Source: Nelumbo lutea
Taxonomy: Eukaryota > Streptophyta > Magnoliopsida > Proteales > Nelumbonaceae
Assembly (NCBI GenBank): GCA_022828595.1
Contig: JAKGHH010000002.1
Coordinates: 44,610,222 to 44,674,221 of the forward strand
Direction: 5' to 3'
DNA: 64,000 bases
In this document: one piece after another, positions 32,390 to 43,032 of the stretch
How the letters are laid out: each line of letters starts with the position of its first letter
How positions within the stretch are numbered: position 1 is the stretch's first letter
The notes under the pieces: model-generated
Databases searched by the model: none
Told to the model about the DNA's origin: nothing
What the model saw: only the letters and a program-made list of their open reading frames with translations
Translations under genes and position numbers: made by a program

Positions 32390-32903
32390 GAAAGCCTCTT
32401 AGATGGATTTTTGGATTTTTTTCGATAATAACAAGAAGATTTCATTAAAATAAAAGGATCATTACAGACAATCTGGTGTTGAGAGGAGACCGAAAACAAG
32501 TGACAGAAAACTCTCAAGACTACGTTCTTGAGTAGTTGAGTTCCAAAAACATCCCTAATTGTGACTAATTCCCCCGAGAGACCAATTGCAGTAAGCTCCA
32601 GCCATTCCCTGCAACTTGAACCCCAAAATTCAAACCTATTCCTCACATCGAACCTCTTCAGCTTTGTTTCTTGAAGACATGCCACCTCTGGCTGAATCTT
32701 CTAATCAGATTTCTCACCACCATCCTCCTCCGATCTTCCCTCAAGTTAACTCTTAATTTTGACATTTTCTCAAATAGTTGAATCACCAATTTTAGGTTCT
32801 TGACCCAACTAATATCCTCACCCTTGCAGAACAATAATGTATCATCCACAAACCTTAAATGGGTCACCTTGACAAAGTGTGGTTGTTTGTCTTGGGACTT
32901 CAA
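32390..32903 (-). mobile_element. Rearranged LINE: reverse transcriptase piece followed by endonuclease piece
   Basis: Reading the minus strand, 32903-32745 encodes KVTHLRFVDDTLLFCKGE and LFEKMSKLRVNL (palm motif FVDD). Then, from about 32700, CLQETKLKRFDVRNRFEFWG is the QETK segment of the apurinic-type endonuclease. In an intact LINE the endonuclease precedes the reverse transcriptase, so the order is reversed. It runs into an A-rich LINE 3' end (T-rich on plus) near 32390-32440. Confidence 0.65.
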
Positions 32904-32939
32904 TTCTGTTGGTTTTGTCTTGAGACTTTGGTTTTTGTA

Positions 32940-34147
32940 GAGGGTTAACGGATGTGGTAGTTGATTTTGTCTAATTTGCTTTGCCTTCTTGGGAAAGTGT
33001 GGTTAGATCTCTCGTTGCTAGATAACAGGATTTGGGCTTCTCACCCCAAAGGGTTCTGTTCTCGTGGTTCCTTTTTTAAGTCACTTTGCAACACCTCCTC
33101 TCAACAGGCTTTCCTTTGCAAAGAAGTCTGGTGTAGGTCAGTTCCTCCTAAGGTAATGGCTTTTTGTTGGGAAGTGTGCCATGGGAAAGTTAACACCATG
33201 GGTAACCTTCAAAAGAGAAGACCCTGTCTCTGTATCTCTCCAAATTGGTGTATTCTTTGCAGATCTCATGGTGAGGACTGTTATCGTTTATTTCTATCAT
33301 TTATTTCTATCTTCCTCCTTATTCGGGTGCTGGTAGGAGATGACATCAGAAACAAGCATGCTGTTCAACCCATCTACCTTCTCTTGGCCTCATAAAAGAG
33401 GAAGAAGCATGTGGAGGTGTGTAAGAGCAGCTTTGATTTGGACAGTTTTGGAAGAAATGAATAATAGAATATTCCCTGAGAAGGAAAGGAGCAGCCAGGC
33501 CTTGAAGGATTGCATCATGAATAGAGCAATACATTGGTTAAAGTCTAAGGAACTGCAGCAGTAGCTAGAGTCTTTACAAACTGCCCGAAACTGAATTTTG
33601 ATGGGAGCAGCCAAGGCAACCTAGGGCTCTCTGGATTGGGAGGAGTCCTGAGAAATGAGAATGGAGAGATTATTCTTCTCTACTTTGGCCCATTGGGAGT
33701 TGGGAATTCTGTTAAAGCAGAATTGTTAGCTGCCTTGCAAAGAGTTATTCTTGCAAAAAAACTTGGGAGTGGAGCAGTTGCTAATTGAAAGGGATTCTGA
33801 GATAGTAGTGGGGTGGCTAAATAATTCAGAGGAGGTTGGTCTACAAGAACGAGCTCAAGAAATATAAATGGCTGACAAGAAACATGACTGTTATAGTACA
33901 TTGGTTGGGGAGATCAGCAAATGCCCTTGAGCATACTTTGGCAAAACAAGGGATAAATAGGGAAACACTGTTTTGGGCTTAACTGTAATTTTGTAGTAGC
34001 ATACATGTATTCCTTGCTATAGTTGTTTTGGTTTATGTTTTTTGGGTTCCATGTCTTGGAGAGGTGGCATCTCGCACCTTCCCAACGGCCTGTAATTTCC
34101 TCTTGATTTTAATGAAATGTGATATATTATTCTTCAAAAAAAAAACT
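32940..34147 (+). mobile_element. LINE 3' part with zinc-binding tail and RNase H
   Basis: Reads RSVPPKVMAFCWEV, LQKRRPCLCISPNWCILCRS (zinc-binding), MWRCVRAALIWTVLEEMNNRIF, then a frame-broken RNase H with FDGSSQGNLG-type, ERDSEIVVGWL and ANALEHTLAKQG pieces ending near 33981. A 3' UTR with AATGAAATGTGATAT leads to a poly-A run at 34137-34146. 5'-truncated and inactive. Confidence 0.75.
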
Positions 34148-34390
34148 ATAAATGGGTGATCAGTACTCTCCAGCCCCTTAACAAATTTTTAGAATCTGCC
34201 CTAGTATTAGCCTGCCCAAAACATCAACAATTAATGTGAACAGTCAGGGTCTTTTGCTGGCATGATGTCCGGCAGTTTATCAAAGGCACAAATGGATTTT
34301 CAGGGTCTTTTGCTGAATGCATTTGTGGAAGCCCAAATTTATACCAGGTGATTATTCGACGGTGAAATCATGATATCAGAGGGAAGAAAG
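34148..34390. other. Short unassigned segment between two LINEs
   Basis: Contains CAGGGTCTTTTGCTG twice (34246-34260, 34300-34314), a small duplication. It may be the 5' UTR of the following LINE. No coding evidence. Confidence 0.4.
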
Positions 34391-34429
34391 ATGGAAAAGG
34401 AAGTTGGCGATTGAAGCAAAAATTTTCTT

Positions 34430-36590
34430 CTTGAGGAAGCAACAAACAATGGAACAACAATGCTGAAGATATGGGAAGACAAAAAAGCTTTTATTATGTT
34501 AATAGGAGAAGCCATTGGTTGGCTAAAAGGTTTTGTTGATGGAACAGTGCACTCTGTTAAAAGACAAGGTTGGAAAAGTTCCTTTGGTCTATTGGGGAAA
34601 AGCTATGAAGTAGAGATGAGAAGAAATGTGAAAGGATGGTTTGTCTCCATTACAGAGTACATTGGGGCTAATAGAAAATTTTTGATTTGCGTTCCAGAGG
34701 GCAGGGAGAGAAGAGGTTGGATGGTTTCTACTGATAGTTTACAGGAGCTGCTGACAAGACAAGAGGAAAAGTTGCAGTAGACAAAAAAAAAGTTTACAGC
34801 GAAGTTGTGAGAGAAACACCTGAATTGCATTTCTCTAGAAAGGACTCAAAGGGAGAAGATTCTGAAAGTTTGAGCTCGAAGCTTGTTTTTGCTAGTTCAA
34901 ACGGCAGAAAAAATTGTTTTTAAGCAAGGAGAAAGAAGATTGGAGACAGAGGCTGGTTCTTATAGCAGCTACAGAGGTTACAGGGTTCCCTTGACAAAAT
35001 AGTCAAGACTTTAGGAGGAAATCTTGTTAAGTATAATCTTTCAGATTTGAAGGCGGCAAAGGCTCAAGTTTTGGGGTTGAAGCCAAGTGATATTCCTCGA
35101 GTCTTTGATCTCTTCTCCGACGGCTTATGGTTGAAGGTCTGGTGTTTGACAGAATTCTGAAACACCTTTGTGGAAGATGAGTTCGAAGGTTGAAGATGAT
35201 GGTTTATTGGTGGGATGGGTGACGTGGAGAATGTTGGGGGAGGTGGAAAGGTTGAAGGGGCAAGCGTTTTTGGTATCTGAAAAGTCACACTTCAAAGGTC
35301 ATTTGGGGACTCTATTCGAAAGAGAAAACATTTCAAATTGTCTTGAAACTAGAGAAAAGGAGGGTAGTAATTTGACTGTAGAAGATTCCCATGGTGGGTC
35401 CACGTTAGACTTGAGTAGGGGCCCGGTTAATAACAAAAACAAAAAGGGGCAAGTTGGGCCTAGGAGTTCTAATCAGATAGTGGAAAGGGAGAAACATTTT
35501 ATTGAACCGGGCCGGGTTGACAGCTTAAACAAGAGGAGACCATGTGAGGCTTTAAGTGGCCAGGTGAGTTGAGGCTACTTATTAAGTAGGCCTTTAGAGG
35601 ATGGTAATTTTCAACCATTGTCTTCCCCAATTATTCTCTCAGAGAGTCTTGATTTGAAGAGGGTCGACATGGAAAAGCAAGTTTCCCATCACATCCGTTC
35701 AGAAGCAATTTGGCTTCACTCTAAGGGTGGACAGTAGGCGTGTCCATGAAAAACCGAACCGAACCGAACCGCAAAATGCGGTTATCAATTCGATTTGGAA
35801 TTTTTGAAAAATCGAAGGACAATTTCAGTTTTCGGTTAACCTACATAAAAACCGGTGGTTAACCGAACCGACCGGTATATATTTATATGTATATTTTATA
35901 TATCATTTATTATTTATAATATAATATTATACATATATTTATATAATGTATATTATAAATAGAAAAAACAGAAAAGTTGAAGAACCGAACCGGTAAAAAA
36001 CCGAAGCCGACAGATCGGTTAACCGGTGGTACCAGTTTGGGGAAATAGAAAAAACCAGCACCACCGGTTCAGTTTGCAAAATATGCCCATGGTTCGGTTA
36101 ATTGAACCATGGACACCCCTAGTGGACAGTGGTTGTGGGTGCGCATGACCAAGCAACTGAGGGCAAAAGGTGATAATGTTGAAAAATTGATACCCCTACT
36201 CTGTTAAAAGAAAAAGGAAGGAAGGGATTTGGGAGTGGGTGATTACTAAGTTTGTTCATTCCGTTGATTTGTGCAAGTCAAGGTTCTCGGAGACTGATGC
36301 ATCTTCAGAAAAGATTGACTACCAAGCACCCTTGGTGGTTTATGAAATCAACATTTCACAAGGAAGGAATACTGACAGGGCTAGAACTATATCTCTTGAA
36401 AAAGGTTCTCACAATGTCTTGGACGAGGCTAAGGAAGGAATTGAAAACGCTTTAGATGTGTAGTTTTTGTTAGTTAAAGAGGTGGTGAACCAACTTCGTA
36501 AGTAGTAAGGGGAACATGGAGGATCATTTGTAGAGAACGAAGGTGGGAGAAAATGTTGAGGAAAGTGATAAAAGAAAGAGCTATGACTTC
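34430..36590 (+). pseudogene. LINE ORF1 (N-terminal PUR-alpha-like plus linker), broken
   Basis: 34460-34780 (frame open at 107 codons) parallels residues about 40-140 of the ORF1 at 50.9 kb, sharing WLKGFVDG, W(F/L)(V/F)(S/T)(I/V)T(E/K)Y and (L/M)ICVPEG. The pattern of a basic single-strand-binding repeat ending in (I/V)PEG..GxGW is what I know from plant LINE ORF1 proteins. Downstream frames (35168-35572, 36239-36463) are the low-conservation linker. It probably bound element RNA when active. Confidence 0.55.
35735..36121. mobile_element. 387-bp hAT-type MITE with 8-bp target-site duplication
   Basis: The ends TAGGCGTGTCCATG and CATGGACACCCCTA are inverted. The perfect duplication GTGGACAG lies at 35727-35734 and 36122-36129. 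The interior is built of CCGAACCGAACCG/CGGTTAACCGG words around an AT-rich centre. It sits in the ORF1 linker of the LINE derivative and shares the TA(G)..TGTCCATG end style with 7135-7657. Confidence 0.9.
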
Positions 36591-36602
36591 AATATTTTAG
36601 AG

Positions 36603-36872
36603 TGTTAGGTACTGCCTAACTCAGGGACTCTTTCGAGGGAGCCTCCCTCCTGAATATGAGAGAGAGAGAGAGATTGTATTCCCAAATCGATAATCCCCTC
36701 CTAGCTTCCTTTCCTTATTTATATACTGCTATTACAATTCTGTTATACCCGACTCTCCACTTGTCCAGTTTGTTAATTAGTTTGTTCTAGTGATTGGTTG
36801 TTAGTTACATTCTTTAAAGGTTGGCGTGCCTTTTTCTTATACACTTGTATTCCCTTTATTTGTGTCTCAACA
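36603..36872 (-). repeat. 3' LTR of the minus-strand gypsy element
   Basis: 270 bp. Ends at CTCAACA/TGTTGAG on the inner side, next to a purine tract (GGGAGGAGGGAC on minus). It contains a GA run and TATATAAA-like TATA sequence as in the other LTRs. Confidence 0.9.
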
Positions 36873-37039
36873 GTCCCTCCTCCCTTGAAAGCGACCTTGC
36901 CCTCAAGGTCAAGATGTGGAAATCTATTCTGTAAATCCAAGTAAAGTTCCCAAGTTGCATCCTCAATTGGGAGACCTGACCATACCACCAATACCTCTGG
37001 TTCGATGCGATTCCCTTTGCATATCCACCTGAAATCTGT

Positions 37040-38606
37040 TCCTTAGGTTCTTGGAAGATCACTAAGAACTTCTAAAGTAGCTGCTGTAGTTGTATGCGGC
37101 CTTCTTCGGATCTGCATTAAAACGATGTGGGCTGGGTCTGCTGCCTGTTTCCTTAGGGAGGCGAGACTAATAGGTCCTGGACCCTTGGACAACTGCCCTT
37201 GAATATGCACCTGTGAGCTCCCCACTTGAAAATCCATGGTGAGACGTGCCCAATCACATATCACCAGCCCTAGTTGCCTTAACCATTGGACTCTAAGAAC
37301 TACATCTGCTCCACTGATTTCCAGGGGGTGCAGATCTACCTCGAACTCATGTCCTTGTATCTTCATCTTTAAGTCTGTGCACGTACTATCGCACACCAGG
37401 TTGCTCCCATTAGCTATGTGCACCCGAAAGGTTATACATGGTTGGACCGGAATCCTTAGTTGTCTGACCAATGTTTGGGTAATGAAATTGAGGGTGCTGC
37501 CACTGTCTATCAGAACCGACACATGGCGCCCTTGTACCAGTCCGGTTACTCTCATAGTTTGAGAAGAAGCAAGACCGATCAAGGCTTACAGAGATACTTC
37601 TGGGTATTCCTTTGTCCATTGCCCCCATTCTTGGTTGTCCATTGGCTCTTCAATGTCTGTTGATTGCTCGACATATTCGGTTTCAGGTTGAAGGAAGAAA
37701 ACTTGAGGGATCTTACAACGATGGCTTGGCCCGAATTTGTCTCCACATGCATAACAAAGGCCCTTTTCCCGTCGGGCTTGCATCTCATCCCAGGTTAACC
37801 TCTTGGCTGAGTCGGGGCCTCAACCAGAGTTGGCGTCCTACCGTGTGATTCCTACTCCTGATCTGGGCTCCGGTTTACCCAAGATACCTGGTTCTGGGTT
37901 CGGTATACCTAGTCTGATCGCAACTCCCAGAGGTCGATTAATCCTTCTTGCCCGATTCAGTTTGTCTTCATGTAGTCGAGCTAATGTTGTTGCTTCAAGA
38001 ACGGTGGTGGGCTACATGGCTTTTACTTCCAACCGCAATTCTTCCTTGAGTCCAACAAAACTGCCGACAAGCGCGTTTTCTGGCCAGCCTTGCACGCGCA
38101 CAGCTAATCTTTCGAACGCCATCTGATAATCTTGGGCGGAGCCAGTCTGTCGTAGCTTAGCGAGGCTTTCATCATAGTTCTCAAAAGCCGAGACTCCAAA
38201 TCGCATGGTTAAGGCGTCTGTGAAGTCTGCCCATGTGGCTCTTGGGTGTCGTCGCCGGTACCACTGGTACCAGACGATCGCCTCTCCTTCCAGGTGTGCA
38301 GAAGCTAATGGGACACGACCAGGTCCTTGTGTTGTGGTAATCGAAGTATCTTTCTGTTCGCAGAAGCTAGGATGTGGGATCTACCCCTACGAGGATGGGA
38401 AACTCGATTCTTGTTGTTCCTGATCCGCTTCGATGATCGGTGTCATTACGCTCTTTTTGATTCAGCCCAGGTGTTGCCTGTGCCAATCGTTCAAGCAAGG
38501 ATGCGAAGTTTTCTTTGATTTCTTTGGCGTTAGCCGATATTCTTTGCATTTCTCCTTCCATGTTGTCGACTTTGTTCTCCATTGTGGATGACCTTGTGCT
38601 TGGCAT
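37040..38606 (-). pseudogene. Gypsy gag-protease remnant
   Basis: Begins at 38606 with MPSTRSSTMENKVDNMEGEM. It continues through FGVSAFENYDESLAKLRQTG and QGWPENALVGSFVG (gag), the knuckle CYACGDKFGPSHRC near 37755, and the protease loop VLIDSGSTLNFI near 37505. An in-frame stop just after the protease region and several indels break it. It is closely similar to the gag of the larger copy. Confidence 0.85.
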
Positions 38607-38625
38607 ATTGGCTCTGATACCAACT

Positions 38626-38899
38626 TGTTAGGGACTGCCTAACTCAGGGACTCTCTTGAGGGAGCCTGCCTCCTGAATGAGAGAGAGAGAGAGAGAGAGA
38701 TTGTATTCCCAAATCGATAATCCCCTCCTAGCTTCCTTTCCTTATTTATATACTGCTGTTACAATTCTGTTATACCTGCCTCTCCACTTGTCCAATTTGT
38801 TAGTTAGTTTGTTCTAGTGGTTGGTTGTTAGTTACATTCTTTAAAGGCTGGCGTAGCCTTTTCTTGTACACTTGTATTCCCTTTATTTGTGTCTCAACA
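38626..38899 (-). repeat. 5' LTR of the minus-strand gypsy element
   Basis: 274 bp. The inner edge is three bases from TGGTATCAGAGC, the initiator-Met primer site. The outer edge abuts TAGAG. Confidence 0.9.
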
Positions 38900-38911
38900 T
38901 AGAGAGTAGCT

Positions 38912-39985
38912 GGGAGGTGTTTTATGGAAAGATTACTACCTTGGACTGTTTGTAGAGGAAAAGGCCTTCTTTGTGTTTGATTCCTAATTGGTGTGCACTT
39001 TGCAGGGCTAGTGGTGAGGACTTTTCTCACTTACTTGTATCTTGTTCCTTTTCTAGTGCTATTTGGTGTTGGATTTTTTCTTTATTTGGGTGCAGGTGGA
39101 ATCTGTCCACAGATTTAAGTCAGCTATTCGATCTTTCATTTTTTGTGTGGCCTACAAAGGAAAAATAATGTGGAGATGTATTACAGCAGTCGCCTTGTGG
39201 ACAATATGGGAAGAAAAGAATGCAAAGGTTTTAAGGAGGAGGAAAGAAGCACTCAAGCTGTTGAGGACTGTATATTAACTAGGGCCATTCATTGGTTGAG
39301 AACTATGGACCTATTTTATACATTCTCCTTTTGATGATTTTTGGAGAAACTGGTTAGCGGTGGCTAACGGCCATACAAGGAAGGAGGAATTTTGTTGTGT
39401 GGATGCCTCCACCTGAAGGATGGGTAAAGCTGAATTTTGATGGAAGCAGCCAAGGAAACCCAGGCCCTTCCGGGATAGAAGGCGAGCTGAGAGATAATGA
39501 AAGCAAAATATTAGCATTGTTTTCAGGCCCTGTGAGAATAGGAGACTCCAATAGAGCTGAGTTATTAGCGGCAGTACAAGGTATTCAGATTGCAGAACAG
39601 TTAGGAGTCCAGCACTTGGTAGGTAGTTGAAGGGGACTCTGATATTGTTGTGGGATGACTGACAGAACCAGCCTCAGCTATGTGGCGACATAGAGATATG
39701 CTAAGGAAAGTCAACTGGATCAAACATGATTGTTACCTTTCATTGGGTGGGAAGATCAGCAAATGCCTTAGCGGATGGGTTAGCTAAGCAAGGGGCCTTA
39801 AGGGAACATTTATTTTGGGCTGCGTTGTAATTTTAGTTCTGGTTAATTCTGGTCAATTCTGCTTTAGTTTGATGTAATATTTGTTAGAAGAGGTAACAAC
39901 CCGTGCCTCCTCTTGGGTCTACTGTATTGCCTCATATTTCTGATTGAATAAATTATATTCATTCATCAAAAAAAAAAAAAAATTC
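38912..39985 (+). mobile_element. 5'-truncated LINE 3' end with RNase H
   Basis: Starts in SWEVFYGKITTLD and continues RKRPSLCLIPNWCALCRASG (zinc-binding tail), MWRCITAVALWTIWEEKN, then an RNase H with KLNFDGSSQGNPGPSGI, EGDSDIVVGW and, frame-shifted, ANALADGLAKQG. It ends in a poly-A run at 39969-39982. The 11-bp target duplication AGAGAGTAGCT occurs at 38901-38911 and 39986-39996. The gypsy element sits right beside its 5' boundary. Confidence 0.85.
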
Positions 39986-39996
39986 AGAGAGTAGCT

Positions 39997-40760
39997 TCTG
40001 CCGCAATGTTACTGATAGCAGGAAATTGGGCATGGAGTTGGAGAATCAGAATGTTAGGGTCGAAGCTGGAGTGGAGATTGAAGATGAGATGGAAGGTGAG
40101 GAATTTTCAAGTGAAAGTGAAGAGATTGGAAACCAGATTGAATGCTACACCGGGATGTTCGGCAATATGAGGAGGTGAAGATCGGAAAATTGGGTTTCAA
40201 TTTTGGTTGAAGGAGTCAAGGAGCAACTCTGAAGGGAGGGGGGGGGGACAAACCAATGAAATAATAGGAAAGAAACCACGCAATTTGAGAAATTATAATT
40301 TTGTGCATGTGACTAAAATTTTCTCTAGGCTAAAGCTGGGCCTGATAGGAGCAGGACCTACAAACCATTTCAAATGGGTTTACAAGAGAAAAAGATTGGG
40401 TGACAATGGGACGTATAGTATTGATCATAAGGGGACAACAAGGCAATCTCAGTCATCAACCTCTTTGATGTTGAAGGAGCATCAGGAAAATGCTTCGCTT
40501 GGAGGTGATTCCGATTCTGAGGTGAGACAGACGATGCAAAAGGATAACAGTTATGATGGGGAATCAGGTGAAGGGACCCTCCAAAACATAGTGGACAGAG
40601 AGGTTGCAATTGGGAAGAGCCTAGGTCTGTTTTATTGGGGTGGCAAGGAGTTTGCTAGAAAGGCTTTTGAGGTGTTTGAAAGGAGAAGAAAGGAAGAGAA
40701 GTTGAATAAAGATGCCTGTTCGAAAAAAAAGACAAGATATGGGATGGGGACGTTTTAATC
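39997..40760 (+). pseudogene. C-terminal part of LINE ORF1
   Basis: Continues the ORF1 interrupted at 36602. Open from 40207 to 40758 (frame with IIGKKPRNLRNYNFVHVTKI). The tail GKSLGLFYWGGKEFARKAF is an ORF1-like C-terminus. A G run at 40239-40248 may hide a frame slip. No zinc knuckle is seen. Confidence 0.5.
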
Positions 40761-41055
40761 CAAGAGGACATGTCCACTGAGGTTCTATGAAGTCATGGTT
40801 GCGGCAAGGAGGGGTTTTTGTTTTTTGTTTTCTTGATGGGCTGTTGGCTATGTTTTCTGGGGATTGGTTTGGGGTATTTTCCTTGTTCTTAGTTTGGAAT
40901 TGTTTGGGTGTTCCTTTTGTCATCAAGTTTTGTGGGTTTGGGGTCTCAAAGGGTCTTTGAGAGTTGCTTTTCTTCTCTCGGTGATATCTTATCACCTCTT
41001 TGATGTCTCTCTTTTTTAATAAAATTTTATCTTTATTCTTCAAAAAAGAGGGGGG

Positions 41056-42400
41056 GGTCCCCTTGTCTAATTGTAGGAAAATGGTCTATCAATACCCCAT
41101 TCACCATAATAGAATAATGGCAAGTCTCAATATAGCCATGACGAATCCACTTACACCATTTTACCCCAAAACCAAAAGTCTCCATCACCTACAACAAAAA
41201 GTACCATTCTGCCAAGTCACATGCCTTTTCAAAATCTTGCTTACACACTACTCCTTTTTTCCCACTTCTTCTCATGTCCTCCACACTCTCATTGGCAATT
41301 AAAATCTGATTAGTTATTTTCCTATTACTCACAAAAGCACCTTGATTCTGGGAAATGATATATGGAAGCACAACCCTAATTCTCCGCGAGAGCACACTAG
41401 CAACAATTTTATACAAATTGTTTACCAAGATGATAGGTCTAAACTCCCTTGGGTGATCTGTACCACACTTTTTTGGAACCAAAGCAATGAAAGTGGAATT
41501 CAACCTTGATTTATCACACCCCTCCCAAAAAATCCATTCAAAACCTTTTTGATGTCCTGTCTTAATATGTCCAAACAGTCTTGATAAAATGCCATTGTAA
41601 ACCCATCAGGACATGGTGCTTTAGTTCTATCCCTAGAGAAGATTGCTTCCTTAATTTCCTCCAAGTCGAAACTCTTCTCAAGCCATGCTTTAAGATCCTC
41701 AAGTACCTCTGGCCAATCCAACCCTTCCAACTATTGTCTTTCATTTAGGGGTCTCCTATAAATAGATTTAAAGTGATCCACAAATGTCCTTGCTACTTCA
41801 AACTGTTGAAGTTTTACGTCATCGATCACAAGCTTAGAGAGAGTTTTTCCTCCTATTTGCCATGGCATGTAAGAATTTTGTGTTTCTATTCCCCTCCTTC
41901 ACCCACTTATGTTTGGATTTTTGCCTTAAACTAACTTCTTTCTTAAACAATAGATCCTCCTGCTTCTTCCTTAGAGACCATCTTTCCTCCTTATTCCTTT
42001 TCCTCAAATGTCCCTTGACTCTCCTTAGCTTCCAACTCCTCAATTTGACCAATCACTTTCTATTTTCTCTCTTCAAGTCTCTCAAATTGCTGAATACTCC
42101 ATTCTTTGATTCTAGATTTTAATTCCTTTAATTTCCAATGAAATTTCATACCCTCCCATTTCACACTTGGATTACTTTCATTCCACCAATTCTTTTTTTT
42201 TTTTTTCTATAAAACCAGGGAGACACATCCACATATTCTCAAATCTAAAAGGTGCTGGATCCCCTACCACCCAACTCTTCTTTGGCAATGGAAATAGGCC
42301 AGTTATTAGAAGTTACCCTAGGCAAGGCTCTGGAAACTTGGTTTTCCCACTGATAATTTGTTAAACCATCTGTCACGTCATCTAATATCATATAAAACCA
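41056..42400 (-). mobile_element. LINE middle fragment (linker and first half of reverse transcriptase)
   Basis: From high to low coordinates: STFRFENMWMCLPGFI, then the helical linker (KWVKEGNRNTKFLHAMANRRK), then EEIKEAIFSRDRTKAPCPDGF, FIALVPKKCGTDHPREFRPI, NNLYKIVASVLSRRI and CKQDFEKA. It stops just before the catalytic palm motif, tail to tail with the LINE derivative that ends at 41048. Stops and a T run near 42190-42204 break it. Confidence 0.75.
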
Positions 42401-42724
42401 ACCAAACTTTAAAATTATAAGTATTTGGCATTTCAGCAGCTCCAAGATACAATATGATACGTCCAATACTCTGAACCTTGGATCTATGAGTTTTTGGTGA
42501 ACATCCCAAATACCAGACTATGACTGGTTTTTAGCCAAATACCTGTTGACAAGACCAGTGTTATTAAAGTGTTGACTAGTTAATTGAGGATGATACCAAC
42601 TGTATTAGTAACTTGCCAGCACCTAGGAAGACCAAGTGTTAATGCTGTTGACTAGGTTGACTAATTGATATAGTTAACCATGAACCCATTTTGAAGTTCC
42701 ATATCTATGTATATCAGTAATACA
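42401..42724. other. No gene seen
   Basis: A piece near 42440-42480 (ATGATACGTCCAATACTCTGAACCTTGG) resembles one end of the GTTCAAAGTATC MITE family. Confidence 0.45.
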
Positions 42725-42729
42725 TTATT

Positions 42730-43013
42730 CGTTGAGACACAAATAAAGGGAATACAAGTGTACAAGAAAAGGCCACGCCAGCCTTTAAAGAATGTAACTA
42801 ACAACCAACCACTAGAACAAACTAACTAACAAACTGGACAAGTGGAGAGGCTGGTATAACAGAATTGTAACAGCAGTATATAAACGAGGAAAGGAAGCTA
42901 GGAGGGGATTATCGATTTGGGAGTACAATCTCTCTTTCTTTCTTTCACTCTCTTTCTTTCATTTAGGAGGCTGACTCCTTCGAAAGAGTCTCTGAGTTAG
43001 GCAGTACCTAACA
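42730..43013 (+). repeat. Gypsy 5' LTR
   Basis: 284 bp. Its first base is C where the 3' LTR has T (CGTTGAGACAC versus TGTTGAGACAC), so the canonical TG end is lost at the outer edge. A TATATAAA box lies at 42877-42884, and a CT microsatellite is downstream. Confidence 0.9.
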
Positions 43014-43016
43014 AGT

Positions 43017-43028
43017 TGGTATCAGAGC
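43017..43028 (+). other. Gypsy primer-binding site
   Basis: TGGTATCAGAGC, complementary to the 3' end of initiator-Met tRNA, three bases after the LTR end. Confidence 0.9.
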
Positions 43029-43032
43029 TAAG

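Larger units (their letters stand above)
36603..38899 (-). mobile_element. Ty3-gypsy element with deleted pol
   Basis: LTRs at 38626-38899 (5') and 36603-36872 (3') share the ends TGTTGAGACAC...ACAGTACCTAACA type with the larger element at 42730-47698. TSD TAGAG is at 36598-36602 and 38900-38904. The primer site TGGTATCAGAGC lies inside the 5' LTR end (38622-38611). Gag and protease are present, then the sequence jumps at about 37047 straight to the chromodomain end (VVWSGLPIEDATWE). About 2.6 kb covering reverse transcriptase, RNase H and integrase is absent compared with the larger element. Confidence 0.93.
34391..41048 (+). mobile_element. ORF1-only LINE derivative, interrupted by three insertions
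   Basis: ORF1-type sequence runs 34391-36602 and, after the inserted elements, 39997-40760. It starts like the ORF1 of the complete LINE at 50.9 kb: LAIEAKIFFL, then WLKGFVDGTVHSVK and FLICVPEGRERRGW. The frame across the insertion site reads SYDFNILESSFCRN once the intruders and one duplication copy are removed. The C-terminal part ends GKSLGLFYWGGKEFARKAF and ERRRKEEKLNK near 40740. Instead of ORF2, about 280 bp of 3' UTR and an A-rich end (41038-41048) follow. A deletion of ORF2 or a genuinely short element are both possible. Frames are broken. Confidence 0.6.
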
